Below the pieces are notes generated by a model. The model was not told the DNA's origin, searched no databases, and worked only from the letters and a program-made list of their open reading frames with translations. Made by a program: the position numbers and the translations under genes. Of a DNA stretch of 64,000 bases, positions 26,307 to 35,760 are shown piece by piece. Within the stretch, counting starts at the first letter, position 1, and the number at the start of each line of letters is the position of its first letter. Source of the stretch: CAVYXZ01 sp963772595 (lineage in GTDB: Bacteria > Chloroflexota > Anaerolineae > Aggregatilineales > Phototrophicaceae); contig CAVYXZ010000007.1 of the NCBI GenBank assembly GCA_963772595.1, positions 496,001-560,000 on the forward strand. Reading direction: 5' to 3'.

Positions 26307-28141
26307 TTAATCCCCGCCATAGACCGGTGCGCCCAGTAGTTCGCCGAAGGCCCCTTCGTCCATGTCCATCTGGTTACGGAACTGCTTGGTGTACAGCCGG
26401 TAGTAGTGGCCGCGCGCGCGCAGCAGTTCGTCATGCGTGCCCATTTCCTCGATCTGGCCGTTGTTCAGCACCAGAATGCGGTCAGCTCGCTTGATGGTGG
26501 ACAGGCGGTGCGCGATCACGAAGCTGGTGGACTGGCGCATCAGCGTCTCCATGCCCTGCTGGATCAGCGCCTCGGTCAGCGTATCGACCGAACTGGTCGC
26601 CTCGTCCATGATGAAGATCTCCGGCTGCGCCAGGATGGCCCGCGCGAGACTGATCAGCTGCTTCTGGCCGACTGAGAGCAGCGTACCACCCTCACCCACG
26701 TCAGCGTTGTAACCATCCTCTAAAGCCTGCGATGAAGCTGTGCGCCCCGGCCAGTTTCGAGGCTTCGACGACCTCGTCGTCGCTGGCATCCAGCCGCCCG
26801 TAGCGGATGTTCTCGTTGATCGTGCCGGAGAACAGATGCGGCGTTTGCAGCACCATGCCGATGCGGGACTGAATGCCGTCGAGCGTGAACTCGGTGTAGT
26901 CGCGCCCGCCGATGCGAATCTGGCCCTTGACCGGCTCGTAGAAGCGGCAAATCAGGTTCACGATGGTCGATTTACCCGCGCCGGTCGGGCCGACCAGGGC
27001 AATCGTCTCGCCTTGCTCGCACCCGCAGCGAGAAATCGCGCAGCACCGGCTTGTCTTCCTCGTAGTAGAACTCGACATGATCGAATTCGATCTCTGCGGC
27101 CAGCGTGCCCGGATCATAGGCGTTCGGACGGTTCACGATCTGCGCTTCGGTATCCAGCAGCGAGAAGGCCCGTTCTGCCGAAGCAATCGCCTGCTGCATC
27201 GAGGCGTAGACGCGCGCCAGATCCTGGATCGGCCAGAGCATGAAAGTCACGTAAGCGATAAAGGCCTGAATGCCGCCGATGGTCATGGTGCCGTCGTTCG
27301 CCATGTGCCCGCCGCCCCAGACGATCAGGCCCAGGGCTACCGCGCTCAGCAACTGCACAGTCGGCAGGAAGAGCGCCGAGTACCAGGCCGCCCGGAAGGA
27401 GGCGTTGTACATGTCATCCGTCAAGACACCGAACTCTTCCAGGTTGCGCTGCTCGCGGCGCAGGGCTTTGACCACACGCACGCCGGTGATGTTCTCGTTG
27501 TGTGCGCCGGTGATCTTGGAGTTGATCTTGCGCGCCTGGCGGAAATGCACCAGGATCTTCTGCTTGAACCAGATCGCAATCACCGCCAGCACCGGGATCA
27601 GTGCGAAGACGACCAGCGCCAGCCGCCAGTTAATCACCAGCATGAAGATGACGCCGGTGACGATGTTCATGGCGGCCCAGGTCACATCCAGCAGACCCCA
27701 GGTGACAAGCTCGGCGATGCGCTCGGTATCCGAGGTCAGCCGCGACATGATCCAGCCCACCGGTGTCTTATCAAAGTAGCTGAAGGACAATTCTTGCAGG
27801 TGATTGAACAGCCGCTTGCGCAGGTCATACTGCACGCGATGCCCCAGGACACCGGCAAGATAGACAAAGGTGAACACGCCGCAGGCAAAGCCGATCAGCA
27901 GCAGCCCATAGATCAGGATCAACCCGGTCAGGGCGTCTGGACTCTGCGGGATGATGGCCTCGTCGATGATCCGCTTGGTCATATAGGTGAAGTAGGATTC
28001 AAGCACCGAGACCAGCGCCACCGCAGCCATGAAGCCGGCTACCCAACGCCAGTGGGGCCGCGTCAGGCCGAAAATACGCTTGAGCGTCCCGCCGTCAAAC
28101 TTGGCGTCGAACTCTTCTTCGTCAAAATAGTCGCTAGACAC
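26307..28141 (-). CDS. ABC transporter permease/ATPase, catalytic half of a heterodimer, two frameshifts
   Basis: About 612 residues: six membrane helices then a nucleotide-binding domain, the layout of a multidrug/lipid ABC exporter. Start is GTG at 28141. The frame breaks at about 27019 (extra base between LRDFSLRV and EQGETIALVG) and about 26727 (between HSFIA and LEDGYNADVG). Removing both bases restores the domain: Walker A GPTGAGKST, a non-canonical signature LLSVGQKQ, Walker B IFIMDEATSSVDT with the catalytic Glu, and the switch His in VIAHRLST. The start overlaps the stop of the partner gene by eight bases, so the two halves are coupled. Confidence 0.85.
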
Positions 28142-29985
28142 GGCTTACCTCCCGCTCCAGTTCATCTTCAATGCGCGCCTGGACCTCATAGACCTCGCGG
28201 TAGATGCCCTCTTGGGCCATCAACTGCTCGTGGGTGCCACGCTGGACGATACGCCCCGTCGTTTAACACCAGGATCAGGTCCGCCGCCATCAAACTCTGG
28301 ATGCGGTGGGCGATCACCAGTGTGGTGCGGTCCTTCATCAAGCGCTGAAGCGCCGCCCGGATGTCGGCCTCGGTCTCGGTATCCACCGAGGAGGTCGCGT
28401 CGTCCAGAATCAGAATGCGCGGGTTCTTCAGCAGCGTCCGTGCCAGCGCCACCCGCTGCTTCTGGCCGCCGGACAGGGTCACGCCGCGCTCACCCACCAG
28501 CGTATTGTAGCCTTTGGGGAAGCGGACGATCACGTCATGAACCGCCGCTGCTCTCGCCGCCGCGATCACCTCGTCCTCGCTCACCTCACGGCTCAGGCCG
28601 AAGGTGATGTTCTCGCGGATCGTGCGCGAAAACAGGAAAGGTTCCTGTTCGACAATGCCGATCTGATCGCGCAGGTAGCCGCGCGCATATTCGTTCAATT
28701 CCACACCGTCCAGGCAGATGCTGCCTGAGGTGTACTCATAGAAGCGCGGCAGCAGGTTGACCAGCGAGGTCTTGCCGGAACCGGTCGCGCCCAGCAGTGC
28801 GATCGTCTGGCCTGGCGCGCAGTAGAAGCTGATGTCGTGCAGCACCGGCGTTTCTTCTTCGTATTCGAAGCCCACGTCCTCGAAGATCAGTTCGCCGCGC
28901 AGGGGGTGATCCGGCCACAGCCCGGCCTCCATCGCCTCGCGGTCCTGGCGAACAATCACCATCACGCGGTCGAAGGACACCCAGCCGGTAGACATCTGCA
29001 CGATCAAGCGCCCCAGTTCGCGCATGGGCCAGATGATGCGCGTGACCATCCCGGCGTAGGCCACAAAGGCCCCGACCGTCAGGTCACCGTGAATAACCAT
29101 GACGGCGGCGATCATATAACCCGCGATCTGCTGAATCAGGCCCATCGAATCCGTCACCGGCCAGAAGATCGCGTGCATCCGCAGCATCCGGCGGCCCAGG
29201 TCGAAGCGCTTCCAGTTTTCGACGTCAAACTTCTCGATTTCATAGGGCTGGCGCGCGAAGGCCTTCACCACACGCACGCCGGTCAGGTTCTCCTGCATGG
29301 CTGTCGAAAGCACGGCGTCCTGATCCTGGAAGGCCTCGTAAATCCTGGCGATCTTCTGGAAGAAGATCAGCGACATCAGGACCAGCAGCGGCACGACGAT
29401 CACCGAGACCAGCGCCAACTGGACGTTGATCAGCAGAATCGCCACGAAGTTGATGACGAAAAAGGTCGCAATACGCCCGACGCCGATCATCTGCTCAGCC
29501 AGCAAACGGCGGATCGCGTCTACGTCAGAGGTCACGCGCTGGATCAACTCGCCCGTCGGCATCCGATCATGGTAGGAGAAGGTCAGACGCTGCAAGTGAT
29601 CGTAAAGATAATTGCGTAGATAGCGCGCGATGCCTTCGCCGGTCTTGGAGGCCAACCGCCCACTCTGGAACGAGAAGAAGCCTTCGACCAGCGCCAGCAG
29701 CACGAAACCCACCGCCACCGAGAGGAGGACGACCGTAATGTCAGGGCCTTGCTGGAAATTCACCTGAAGGCCCGACGGCATCAAATAGGCTGCCGTCATG
29801 TTGGTGTGAACCAGCACGGTATCCACGAAATAGGCCAGCAGAATGAAGGTCGCGGTTTTCGCCGCAGTCGCTATCGCCAGGCTCAGATTCGCACCGGCGA
29901 AGAGCAAGCGGCGGCCCGACAGAATACGCCAGATACCGCGCGCGCGCCCCACGTCAACCGAGTTCTTCAAATCGTAGTCTGTCAC
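28134..29985 (-). CDS. ABC transporter permease/ATPase, degenerate-site half of a heterodimer, one frameshift
   Basis: About 617 residues with six membrane helices and a nucleotide-binding domain: Walker A GATGSGKTS, a canonical signature LSGGQKQRVALART, and Walker B ILILDDATSSVDT, where the catalytic Glu is replaced by Asp. After LVLNDG one extra base near 28255 shifts the frame. The corrected tail reads RIVQRGTHEQLMAQEGIYRE and stops at 28134, inside the next gene's start. The Asp Walker B here and the SVGQ signature of the partner would form one degenerate ATP site, as in heterodimeric exporters. The substrate is unknown. Confidence 0.87.
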
Positions 29986-30320
29986 TGCGAAAAAACCTCT
30001 TTGCTCCAGACAAGAAATGCTGGAGTTGTGGTAACTCCAGCCAGATCCTCATTATACATCCATAACTTGCCGTACCATAGACCCAATGCATGGGGTCGGC
30101 CAGTTTTTCCAGCCAACAATATATCACAAGAGTCCATAAGGGTCAATAAGGGACCTTCACTTTCAGGCACGGTGCGGGTTCTCCGGCCCACATTAAGACG
30201 CCGGGATATGACCATAATAACTGACTTCAGGGATTCAAATCTTCCGTCAAAAGTCCGGGATTGTCTGTACTTAAGGGCAGTAGCTTTGCCTACTACCCTG
30301 CTGCCCTGGCCTCCGGTGCT
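29986..30320. other. Intergenic region with hairpins, no gene seen
   Basis: About 335 bases between the ABC exporter start and the SGNH hydrolase stop, both on the minus strand. It holds a minus-strand TATAAT (30056-30051) that may drive the ABC genes, a perfect 8-bp dyad at 30020-30040, and near 30273-30304 a GGGCAG...CTGCCC pairing that may form the 3' hairpin of the SGNH gene. A 77-codon minus-strand frame here lacks coding character. Confidence 0.5.
30020..30040 (-). promoter_or_regulatory. Perfect 8-bp dyad in the ABC exporter leader
   Basis: CTGGAGTT (30020-30027), loop GTGGT, AACTCCAG (30033-30040) lies between the candidate -10 box at 30051-30056 and the start of the exporter operon at 29985. 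Its place just downstream of the promoter would suit a repressor operator or an mRNA hairpin. No regulator gene is next to it. Confidence 0.4.
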
Positions 30321-30968
30321 TCAGCCGAGGATCGCTTTCACGCGCTGCGCCACCGCTTCACCCAGCGTGCGGTGGGCCTCAGGGGCTAAATGAATGCCAT
30401 CGACCGGGCTGGATTCGATGATCTCCCCAGCGATGAGCAGATGCACGGCGTAGGTTTCGGCCACCTTCTGGAACTGCGCCGGCAAATCGCAGGACGTTTC
30501 ATAGCCTCCGGCGAACATGTCGGCGAACTTAGGCGGAATCGCGGGCGTGGTCGGCGGCGGACAGATGAGCAGCACCTGCGGGATTCCGCCATCAGGCGCG
30601 GTCATGCTGCGCTGGATCATCTCGACCAGCACCCCGGCCCCACTGGCGATGTCGTAGGCCGATTTGGCGAAGCGGTGCTTGAGATCGTTGGTCCCCAGCA
30701 TCAGCACTACCAAGTCCAGCGGCTGGTGCGATTCCAGACAGGGCAGCAGATAGGCCGCGCCGTTGCGATTGGGCGATACCGGGTCCTCCCAGACAGTCGT
30801 GCGCCCGCCCAGCCCTTCCTCGACGACCCAATAGCCTTCGCCGAGGGTGTCGCGCAGCACCCCGGCCCAGCGTGTATGCACATCGTAGCGCTGCCTGCCG
30901 GTGGTTGAGGTCGTGGGTACAGACCCCCAGGTGTTCGAATCGCCATAGCACAGAATCGTTTTGCTCAT
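30321..30968 (-). CDS. SGNH/GDSL hydrolase (arylesterase-like)
   Basis: A 215-residue single-domain esterase. The four family blocks are all present: CYGDSNTWG (Ser nucleophile), GLGGRTT (Gly oxyanion), VVLMLGTNDLKHRF (Asn) and SPVDGIHLAPEAHRTLG (Asp/His). The GDSNTWG form is typical of the arylesterase/acyl-hydrolase branch that acts on short acyl esters. There is no signal peptide, so it is probably cytoplasmic. It stands alone between the ABC exporter operon and the divergent purB. Confidence 0.9.
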   Translation of the reverse strand: MSKTILCYGDSNTWGSVPTTSTTGRQRYDVHTRWAGVLRDTLGEGYWVVEEGLGGRTTVWEDPVSPNRNGAAYLLPCLESHQPLDLVVLMLGTNDLKHRFAKSAYDIASGAGVLVEMIQRSMTAPDGGIPQVLLICPPPTTPAIPPKFADMFAGGYETSCDLPAQFQKVAETYAVHLLIAGEIIESSPVDGIHLAPEAHRTLGEAVAQRVKAILG

Positions 30969-31071
30969 GAGGATGCACTCTTTTCAATAATCAACGCGGC
31001 GTCCATTCTAACATGCTTCCCGGCACTCGGGTGGGCAGCGAGAACGGATCGAGCGCGATTTCATCGAGTAC

Positions 31072-31100
31072 TTGGTCAGCCACCCGGTCTCGCATATAAT
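31072..31100 (+). promoter_or_regulatory. purB promoter
   Basis: TTGGTC (31072-31077), a 17-base spacer and a perfect TATAAT (31095-31100) form a good sigma-70-type promoter 37 bases before the purB ATG. It lies in the divergent gap between the SGNH hydrolase and purB. Confidence 0.6.
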
Positions 31101-31136
31101 AAAGGCCAGCAGACCGCTCACAGCCGGATAAATCCC

Positions 31137-32534
31137 ATGACCTATACGCAGTACACCTTTCTCAGCCCCTTCACGTGGCGCTATGGCTCTGACACCATGC
31201 GCATGATCTGGTCCGAGGCCCATAAGCGGCGGCTGTGGCGGCAGGTCTGGCTGGCGCTGGCCGAGGCACAGCACAAGGCCGGTCTGGTCACGGAGGCTCA
31301 GGTCGAGGACCTGCGCAGTAAGGTGGACGCGGTCGATATTGAACGAGCGCAGGAGATCGAATCCGAAATTCATCATGACCTGATGTCGGAGATCAAGACC
31401 TATGCCGAGCAGTGCCCTATCGGCGGCGGCATCATTCACCTGGGCGCGACCAGTATGGACATCGAAGACAATGCCGAAGCGCTGCGGCTGCGCGAATCCT
31501 TGCAGTTAGTCCTGACGCGCCTGGCCGATTTGCTCTCGACGCTGGCAAGCCTGATCGAGCGCGAAGCCGATACCGTCTGCATGGCCTTCACCCACATTCA
31601 GCCCGCCGAACCGACCACCGTCGGCTACCGGTTGGCTTCCTACGCGCAGGATCTGCTCGATGATTACCGGGCGCTGGAACAGCTTTCGACGCACCTGCGC
31701 GCCAAAGGGCTGAAGGGCGCGGTCGGCACCTCGGCCTCCTATGCGGACCTGCTGGAAGGCACCGGCATGACCGCGCATGAACTCGAAGCGCTGGTCATGG
31801 AGCAGCTTGGCCTGGACCCCTATCTGATCGCCACCCAGACGCACAGCCGCCGCCAGGACTGGACGGTCATCTCCGCGCTTTCCGGGGCAGGCATGACGCT
31901 GTATAAGCTGGCGCTGGACCTGCGCCTGATGCAGACGCCGCCCATCGGTGAATGGAGCGAGCCTTTTGGCGCGAACCAGGTCGGCTCTTCAGCCATGCCC
32001 TTCAAGCGCAACCCGATCAACGCCGAGAACATCAACAGTCTGGCCCGCTATCTGGCGACGCTGCCGCGCGTGGCCTGGGATAACGGCGCGCATAATCTAC
32101 TGGAACGCACGCTGGACGATTCGGCTAACCGGCGCATCATGCTGCCTGAAGCTTTCCTGACCATCGAAGAACTGCTGCGCCGTATGACCCGCATTCTGGA
32201 CGACCTGCGCCTCAACCGCGAGACTATCCAGCGGAATCTGACAACCTACGGCACGTTCTCGGCCACCGAGCGGGTGCTGATGGCTGCTGCGCGGGCCGGG
32301 GGCAACCGCCAGGACCTGCACGAAGTCATCCGCCAGCACAGCCTGACCGCCTGGGACGCGCTGCAAAAGGGCCAGCCAAACCCGCTGGCCGAGAGCCTGA
32401 GCGCGGATCCGGCACTGACTGCCCTGCTGCCTGCCGAGACCATCCGCGAACTGCTGAATGCCGATCAATACGTCGGCGATGCGCCGCAGCGCGCCCGTGA
32501 ACTGGCCGCCGCTGTGCGCGAATCCCTGATTTAG
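31137..32534 (+). CDS. purB: Adenylosuccinate lyase
   Basis: A 465-residue fumarase/aspartase-superfamily enzyme that cleaves adenylosuccinate and SAICAR in purine synthesis. Signatures: GATSMDIEDNAEALRLRE (first conserved block), AFTHIQPAEPTTVGYR (catalytic His), and the flexible loop GSSAMPFKRNPINAENI with the catalytic Ser. Length and order are normal and the frame is intact. Transcription probably starts at the promoter just upstream. The PurN-like gene follows after 53 bases, with a terminator behind it. Confidence 0.95.
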   Translation: MTYTQYTFLSPFTWRYGSDTMRMIWSEAHKRRLWRQVWLALAEAQHKAGLVTEAQVEDLRSKVDAVDIERAQEIESEIHHDLMSEIKTYAEQCPIGGGIIHLGATSMDIEDNAEALRLRESLQLVLTRLADLLSTLASLIEREADTVCMAFTHIQPAEPTTVGYRLASYAQDLLDDYRALEQLSTHLRAKGLKGAVGTSASYADLLEGTGMTAHELEALVMEQLGLDPYLIATQTHSRRQDWTVISALSGAGMTLYKLALDLRLMQTPPIGEWSEPFGANQVGSSAMPFKRNPINAENINSLARYLATLPRVAWDNGAHNLLERTLDDSANRRIMLPEAFLTIEELLRRMTRILDDLRLNRETIQRNLTTYGTFSATERVLMAAARAGGNRQDLHEVIRQHSLTAWDALQKGQPNPLAESLSADPALTALLPAETIRELLNADQYVGDAPQRARELAAAVRESLI

Positions 32535-32587
32535 CGCTTGCTCATCTGGCCCGTTGGGAGGATAATAGGCCAGGTTAAGGAGCATTT

Positions 32588-33175
32588 ATGCCCAGGATAG
32601 CCATCGTCAACGCGGACAGCAATTACAACCTGGATGTCCTGCTGGATGCCTACCAGTCCAAGAACCTCAAGGACGGTGAGCTGACGCTGGTCGCCACTGC
32701 CGCACCGGAGGCTCTGGCGCGTGCCAGCAAGGCCAAAATCGAGACGCTGGAATACAGCGACGATCAGGCTGCCCTCAGCGATGCCCTGACGGCCAACGAC
32801 CCGGATCTGGTGGTCGTACTCGACCGGCCTCATCACCTGAACGCCGAAGTGCTGGATCCCTTCCCAGAGCAGGTGATCGCGCTGCATCCAGCGTTAGCGG
32901 GCCAGTTCCCGGTGGCGGATGCGGTGTCCGCGGCCTACGACGCCTACCGCCGGGGCGAGATTAAGTGGACCGGCTGCAACGTCCATTACGTCGAGCCGGA
33001 AGGCAAGGCAGGAAAAGTCATGCGGCAAATCGTCGTACCGGTCGAACCTAAAGACACACCCGAACGCTTCGAAGAGCGAATGCGCCAGAGCGAGGCCTGG
33101 CTTCTGCTCAAGGCGGTCAAGCAGTTTCTATATGAACTGCGTACCCACAAGAAGAGTTCTAATGAGGATGATTAA
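32588..33175 (+). CDS. PurN-like formyltransferase paralogue lacking catalytic residues
   Basis: A 195-residue protein aligned along its length with glycinamide ribonucleotide formyltransferase (PurN). The block VIALHPALAGQFPVADAV replaces the NIHPSLLPxFPG motif: the catalytic His is kept but the preceding Asn is Ala. HYVEPEGKAGKVMRQ aligns gap-free with HFVxDxLDxGPIIxQ but has Lys where the catalytic Asp should be. The N-terminal GSNLQ phosphate loop is also altered (NADSNYNLDV). It sits directly after purB, so a purine link is likely, but standard PurN activity is doubtful. It may be regulatory or act on another substrate. Confidence 0.7.
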   Translation: MPRIAIVNADSNYNLDVLLDAYQSKNLKDGELTLVATAAPEALARASKAKIETLEYSDDQAALSDALTANDPDLVVVLDRPHHLNAEVLDPFPEQVIALHPALAGQFPVADAVSAAYDAYRRGEIKWTGCNVHYVEPEGKAGKVMRQIVVPVEPKDTPERFEERMRQSEAWLLLKAVKQFLYELRTHKKSSNEDD

Positions 33176-33201
33176 GCCACCCGATGAGGTGGCTTTTTTT
33201 T
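33174..33201 (+). terminator. Rho-independent terminator after the PurN-like gene
   Basis: AAGCCACC (33174-33181) pairs with GGTGGCTT (33088+100 to 33195) around loop CGATGA, followed by eight T. It overlaps the stop codon of the PurN-like gene and separates the purine pair from the pyrimidine genes. Confidence 0.85.
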
Positions 33202-33215
33202 GGACACGAGAGATC

Positions 33216-33501
33216 ATGCGTCGAAAGATCATCATCGGGCTGGTTTACGCCGCCGTGACCGGGAGCCATTATCCTGAGCGGCTGCATAGCGTTCTTATTG
33301 GTCTCAGCTTTCGCACGCGACGGCCTGAAACTGTATACCGTCCTCAACCGCGCCAGCTACTCGACTATTCAGGCGCTGATCGTCATCGCAATCTATGTTC
33401 TCAGCCCACTGGCTGCCATTCCAGTTACACGCTATTTTGTGAGTTATCTTCCGAGGAGGAACCATGACACTCGCAGCACCTCAAGTCCTTCAAGAGCCTA
33501 A
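33216..33501 (+). CDS. Small two-helix membrane protein, one frameshift
   Basis: From ATG 33216 the frame reads MRRKIIIGLVYAAVTG. One extra base near 33261 then shifts it to AIILSGCIAFLLVSAFARDG, followed by YSTIQALIVIAIYVLSPLAA and a stop at 33501. Joined, it is about 95 residues with two membrane helices and no known motif. Its end overlaps the start of pyrB by 38 bases, which is unusual. A second nearby indel or an earlier true stop is possible. It lies between a terminator and the pyrimidine operon. Confidence 0.4.
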
Positions 33502-34532
33502 AGATTACGTCCAGCTTTACCATCCCCAGCCGATCAACGGCGATTTCGTCGGCAAGCATATCGTCTCGGTCGATCAATTCGCCCGCGAAGACCTGGAGAT
33601 CATCTTCGATGCCGTGCGCTCGATCAAAAAGCGTCTGCGCCAGCAAGATCGTGGGCTGGTCGAAGTATGCAGCGGCAAAGTGATGGCGACGCTCTTCTAC
33701 GAATCCAGCACGCGCACGGACATCTCCTTCCAGACGGCCATGCGGCGGCTGGGCGGCGAGGTCGTCGGCGCGAGCAACGGCATCCGCTTCTCCTCGGTCT
33801 ATAAGGGCGAGGATCTGGCCGATACGGTGCGCGCGGCGGGCTGCTATGCCGATGTAATCGTCCTGCGGCACCCGGAGGTGGGCGCGTCTTTCGAGGCAGC
33901 TTACTACCTGGACATGCTGCGCAGCAAGATCGAGCGCCAGCCGGTGGTCATCAGCGCCGGTGACGGCATCGGGGAGCATCCGACTCAGGCCCTGCTCGAC
34001 CTCTTCACGCTGGTCGATATGAAAGGCCAACTGGACGGCCTGAATATTACGCTGGTCGGCGACCTCAAGCACGGGCGCACGGTGCATTCACTGACACGAC
34101 TGATCGCCCGTCTAGAGGGTCAATCGTGACGATCAACTGTGTCGCGCCGCCCTCGCTGCGGATGCCGGAAGACATTCTGGACCGGGTGCGCGCCACAGGT
34201 ATCCGCGTGCTGGAGACCGAGGACCTGGACGAGGTGCTGGGCGACGAGCGACGTGATCTACTGGACGCGCGTGCAGGAAGAGCGCTTTGCCGACCCGGCA
34301 GAGTACGAGGCGATCAAGGACGGCTTCATCATGACGCCGCCGGTGCTGGCCCAGCGCCAAAGCCGATGCCATCCTGATGCACCCGCTGCCCCGTAAACAC
34401 GAGATGGGCACCCGGGCGGATCATGACGTGCTGGACGCCGACCCGCGCACGGTCTACTTCCAGCAGATGGAGAACGGTATGTACGTGCGTATGGCCCTGC
34501 TGACCAAAGTGCTGCGCGGTGTGCATGTCTAG
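33464..34532 (+). pseudogene. pyrB: Aspartate carbamoyltransferase catalytic subunit, three frame breaks
   Basis: About 355 residues once joined. It makes carbamoyl-aspartate, the committed step of pyrimidine synthesis. Seen: ESSTRTDISFQTAMRRLGG (carbamoyl phosphate loop), GDGIGEHPTQALLDLFT, and GDLKHGRTVHSLTRL. After a one-base loss near 34122, VTINCVAPPSLRMPEDILDR continues. Extra bases near 34246 and 34355 precede SDVIYWTRVQEERF and AKADAILMHPLPRKHEMG, and the protein ends RVHSL-equivalent LLTKVLRGVHV. No nonsense substitutions are seen, so the breaks look like sequence errors in a working gene. GAGGAGG precedes the ATG. Confidence 0.85.
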
Positions 34533-34552
34533 CGATTTTCCCTTGCTCCACT

Positions 34553-34654
34553 GCCGGGCAATGAATTACCCGGCAAACAGCCAAATCCCTTCGGGATTGA
34601 AGGGACGGCGTCAGGAGTCCCGTAGGGACTTGGGAATTTGCCGTCGATTTCAAT
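34553..34654. repeat. REP-like repeat between pyrB and pyrC
   Basis: Contains GCCGGG/CCCGGC around CAATGAATTA (34553-34574) and a 41-base unit (34614-34654) beginning GGAGTCCCGTAGGGACTTGG. The same unit occurs inverted at 51999-52039 with only five mismatches. It fills most of the gap inside the pyrimidine gene string. Confidence 0.65.
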
Positions 34655-34700
34655 CGGCGGCACTGATGGCCCGCTGTTACAGAGTTAAGGTATCCTGTCG

Positions 34701-35760
34701 ATGATCCTCAAGATTCCCGCCATGCTTGATCCTCACGTCCATCTGCGCGGGATGGACTGGGCGCACAAGGCGACCTTCGCCAGCGAGACCGCTGCCGCAC
34801 TGGCCGGGGGCTACTGGGCCGTCTTCGATATGCCCAACACCCCGCCGCCGACCATCGAGCCTGCCGCGCTGGAACGCAAACTGAGCGAGTTCGGCGCGCA
34901 AGCGCACTGCGATTGGGCGGTTTACTACGGCGCGGCCATGACCGAGAACTGGCGGCACTATGACGCGGTGGCGGATCGCGTCTGCGGCCTGAAAATCTAT
35001 AACAACCAGACCACCGGCACGCTGCTGATCGAGGATCAGGCGGTGCGCGCGCAGCATTACGCCCACTGGCCGGGGATCATCGCCGTTCATGCCGAAGGCG
35101 AGACCGTGCGCGAGATTCTGGCGCTGGTGCGCCAGTACCGCCGCTGGACGCATTTCTGCCACATCAGCACGGCGGAAGAGATCGGCTACCTGCGGGACGG
35201 CCAAAGCCGAGGGCCTGCCCATCAGCATCGGAGTCTGCCCGCACCATCTCTACCTGAGCGAAGACGATCTGCCGCGCCTGGGGCCGCTGGGGCTGATGAA
35301 GCCGGAACTCAAGACCGCGCGCGATCAGGCCGCGCTGTGGGAAGCCATCGACTCCGGGCTGGTGGACGTCGTCGAATCGGATCACGCGCCGCACACACTG
35401 GCCGAGAAATACGGTGAGCGACCTGTCTACGGCGTGCCCGGCCTGGAGACGACCCTGCCGCTGCTGTGCCGGGCGGTCCACGAGGGACGGTTGACGACCG
35501 AGCGCCTGATCGACCTGGTCGCCGATGCGCCGCGCCGCATCTGGGGCCTTGACGCGCCGCCGGAGACCTATACGCTGGTCGATCTCGACGCCGAATACGC
35601 TATCGAACGCGAAAGCCTGCGCACGCTCTGCGGCTGGTCGCCCTTCGAGGGGATGCGCGTCTGCGGACGGGTCGTGTCGGTCGTCATCCGGGGTCAGCAG
35701 GTCTACGACGGCGAGCAGATCCTGGCCGTGCCGGGCAGCGGGTACAAGCTCTATGCCTAA
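34701..35760 (+). CDS. pyrC: Dihydroorotase, one frameshift
   Basis: About 353 residues, a zinc amidohydrolase that closes carbamoyl-aspartate to dihydroorotate. MLDPHVHLRGMDWAHK carries the HxH metal pair, and VFDMPNTPPPT, GLKIYNN, IIAVHAEGE and WTHFCHIST (metal His) follow. After YLRDG one extra base near 35199 breaks the frame. The corrected reading AKAEGLPISIGVCPHHLYLS continues to DVVESDHAPHTLAEK, the catalytic Asp block, and on to the stop. The gene end overlaps pyrD by eight bases. Confidence 0.87.

Noticed and set aside
26963..28348. A 461-codon plus-strand open frame opposite the ABC exporter genes
   Set aside because: Antisense shadow. The minus strand reads clear ABC exporter domains.
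29982..30215. A 77-codon minus-strand frame upstream of the ABC exporter
   Set aside because: It contains the putative promoter and hairpin and has no coding signature.
34122..34360. Programmed frameshifting as the reason for broken frames in pyrB and other genes
   Set aside because: No shared slippery site, stop codon or stimulatory hairpin recurs at the break points, and both gains and losses of bases occur.
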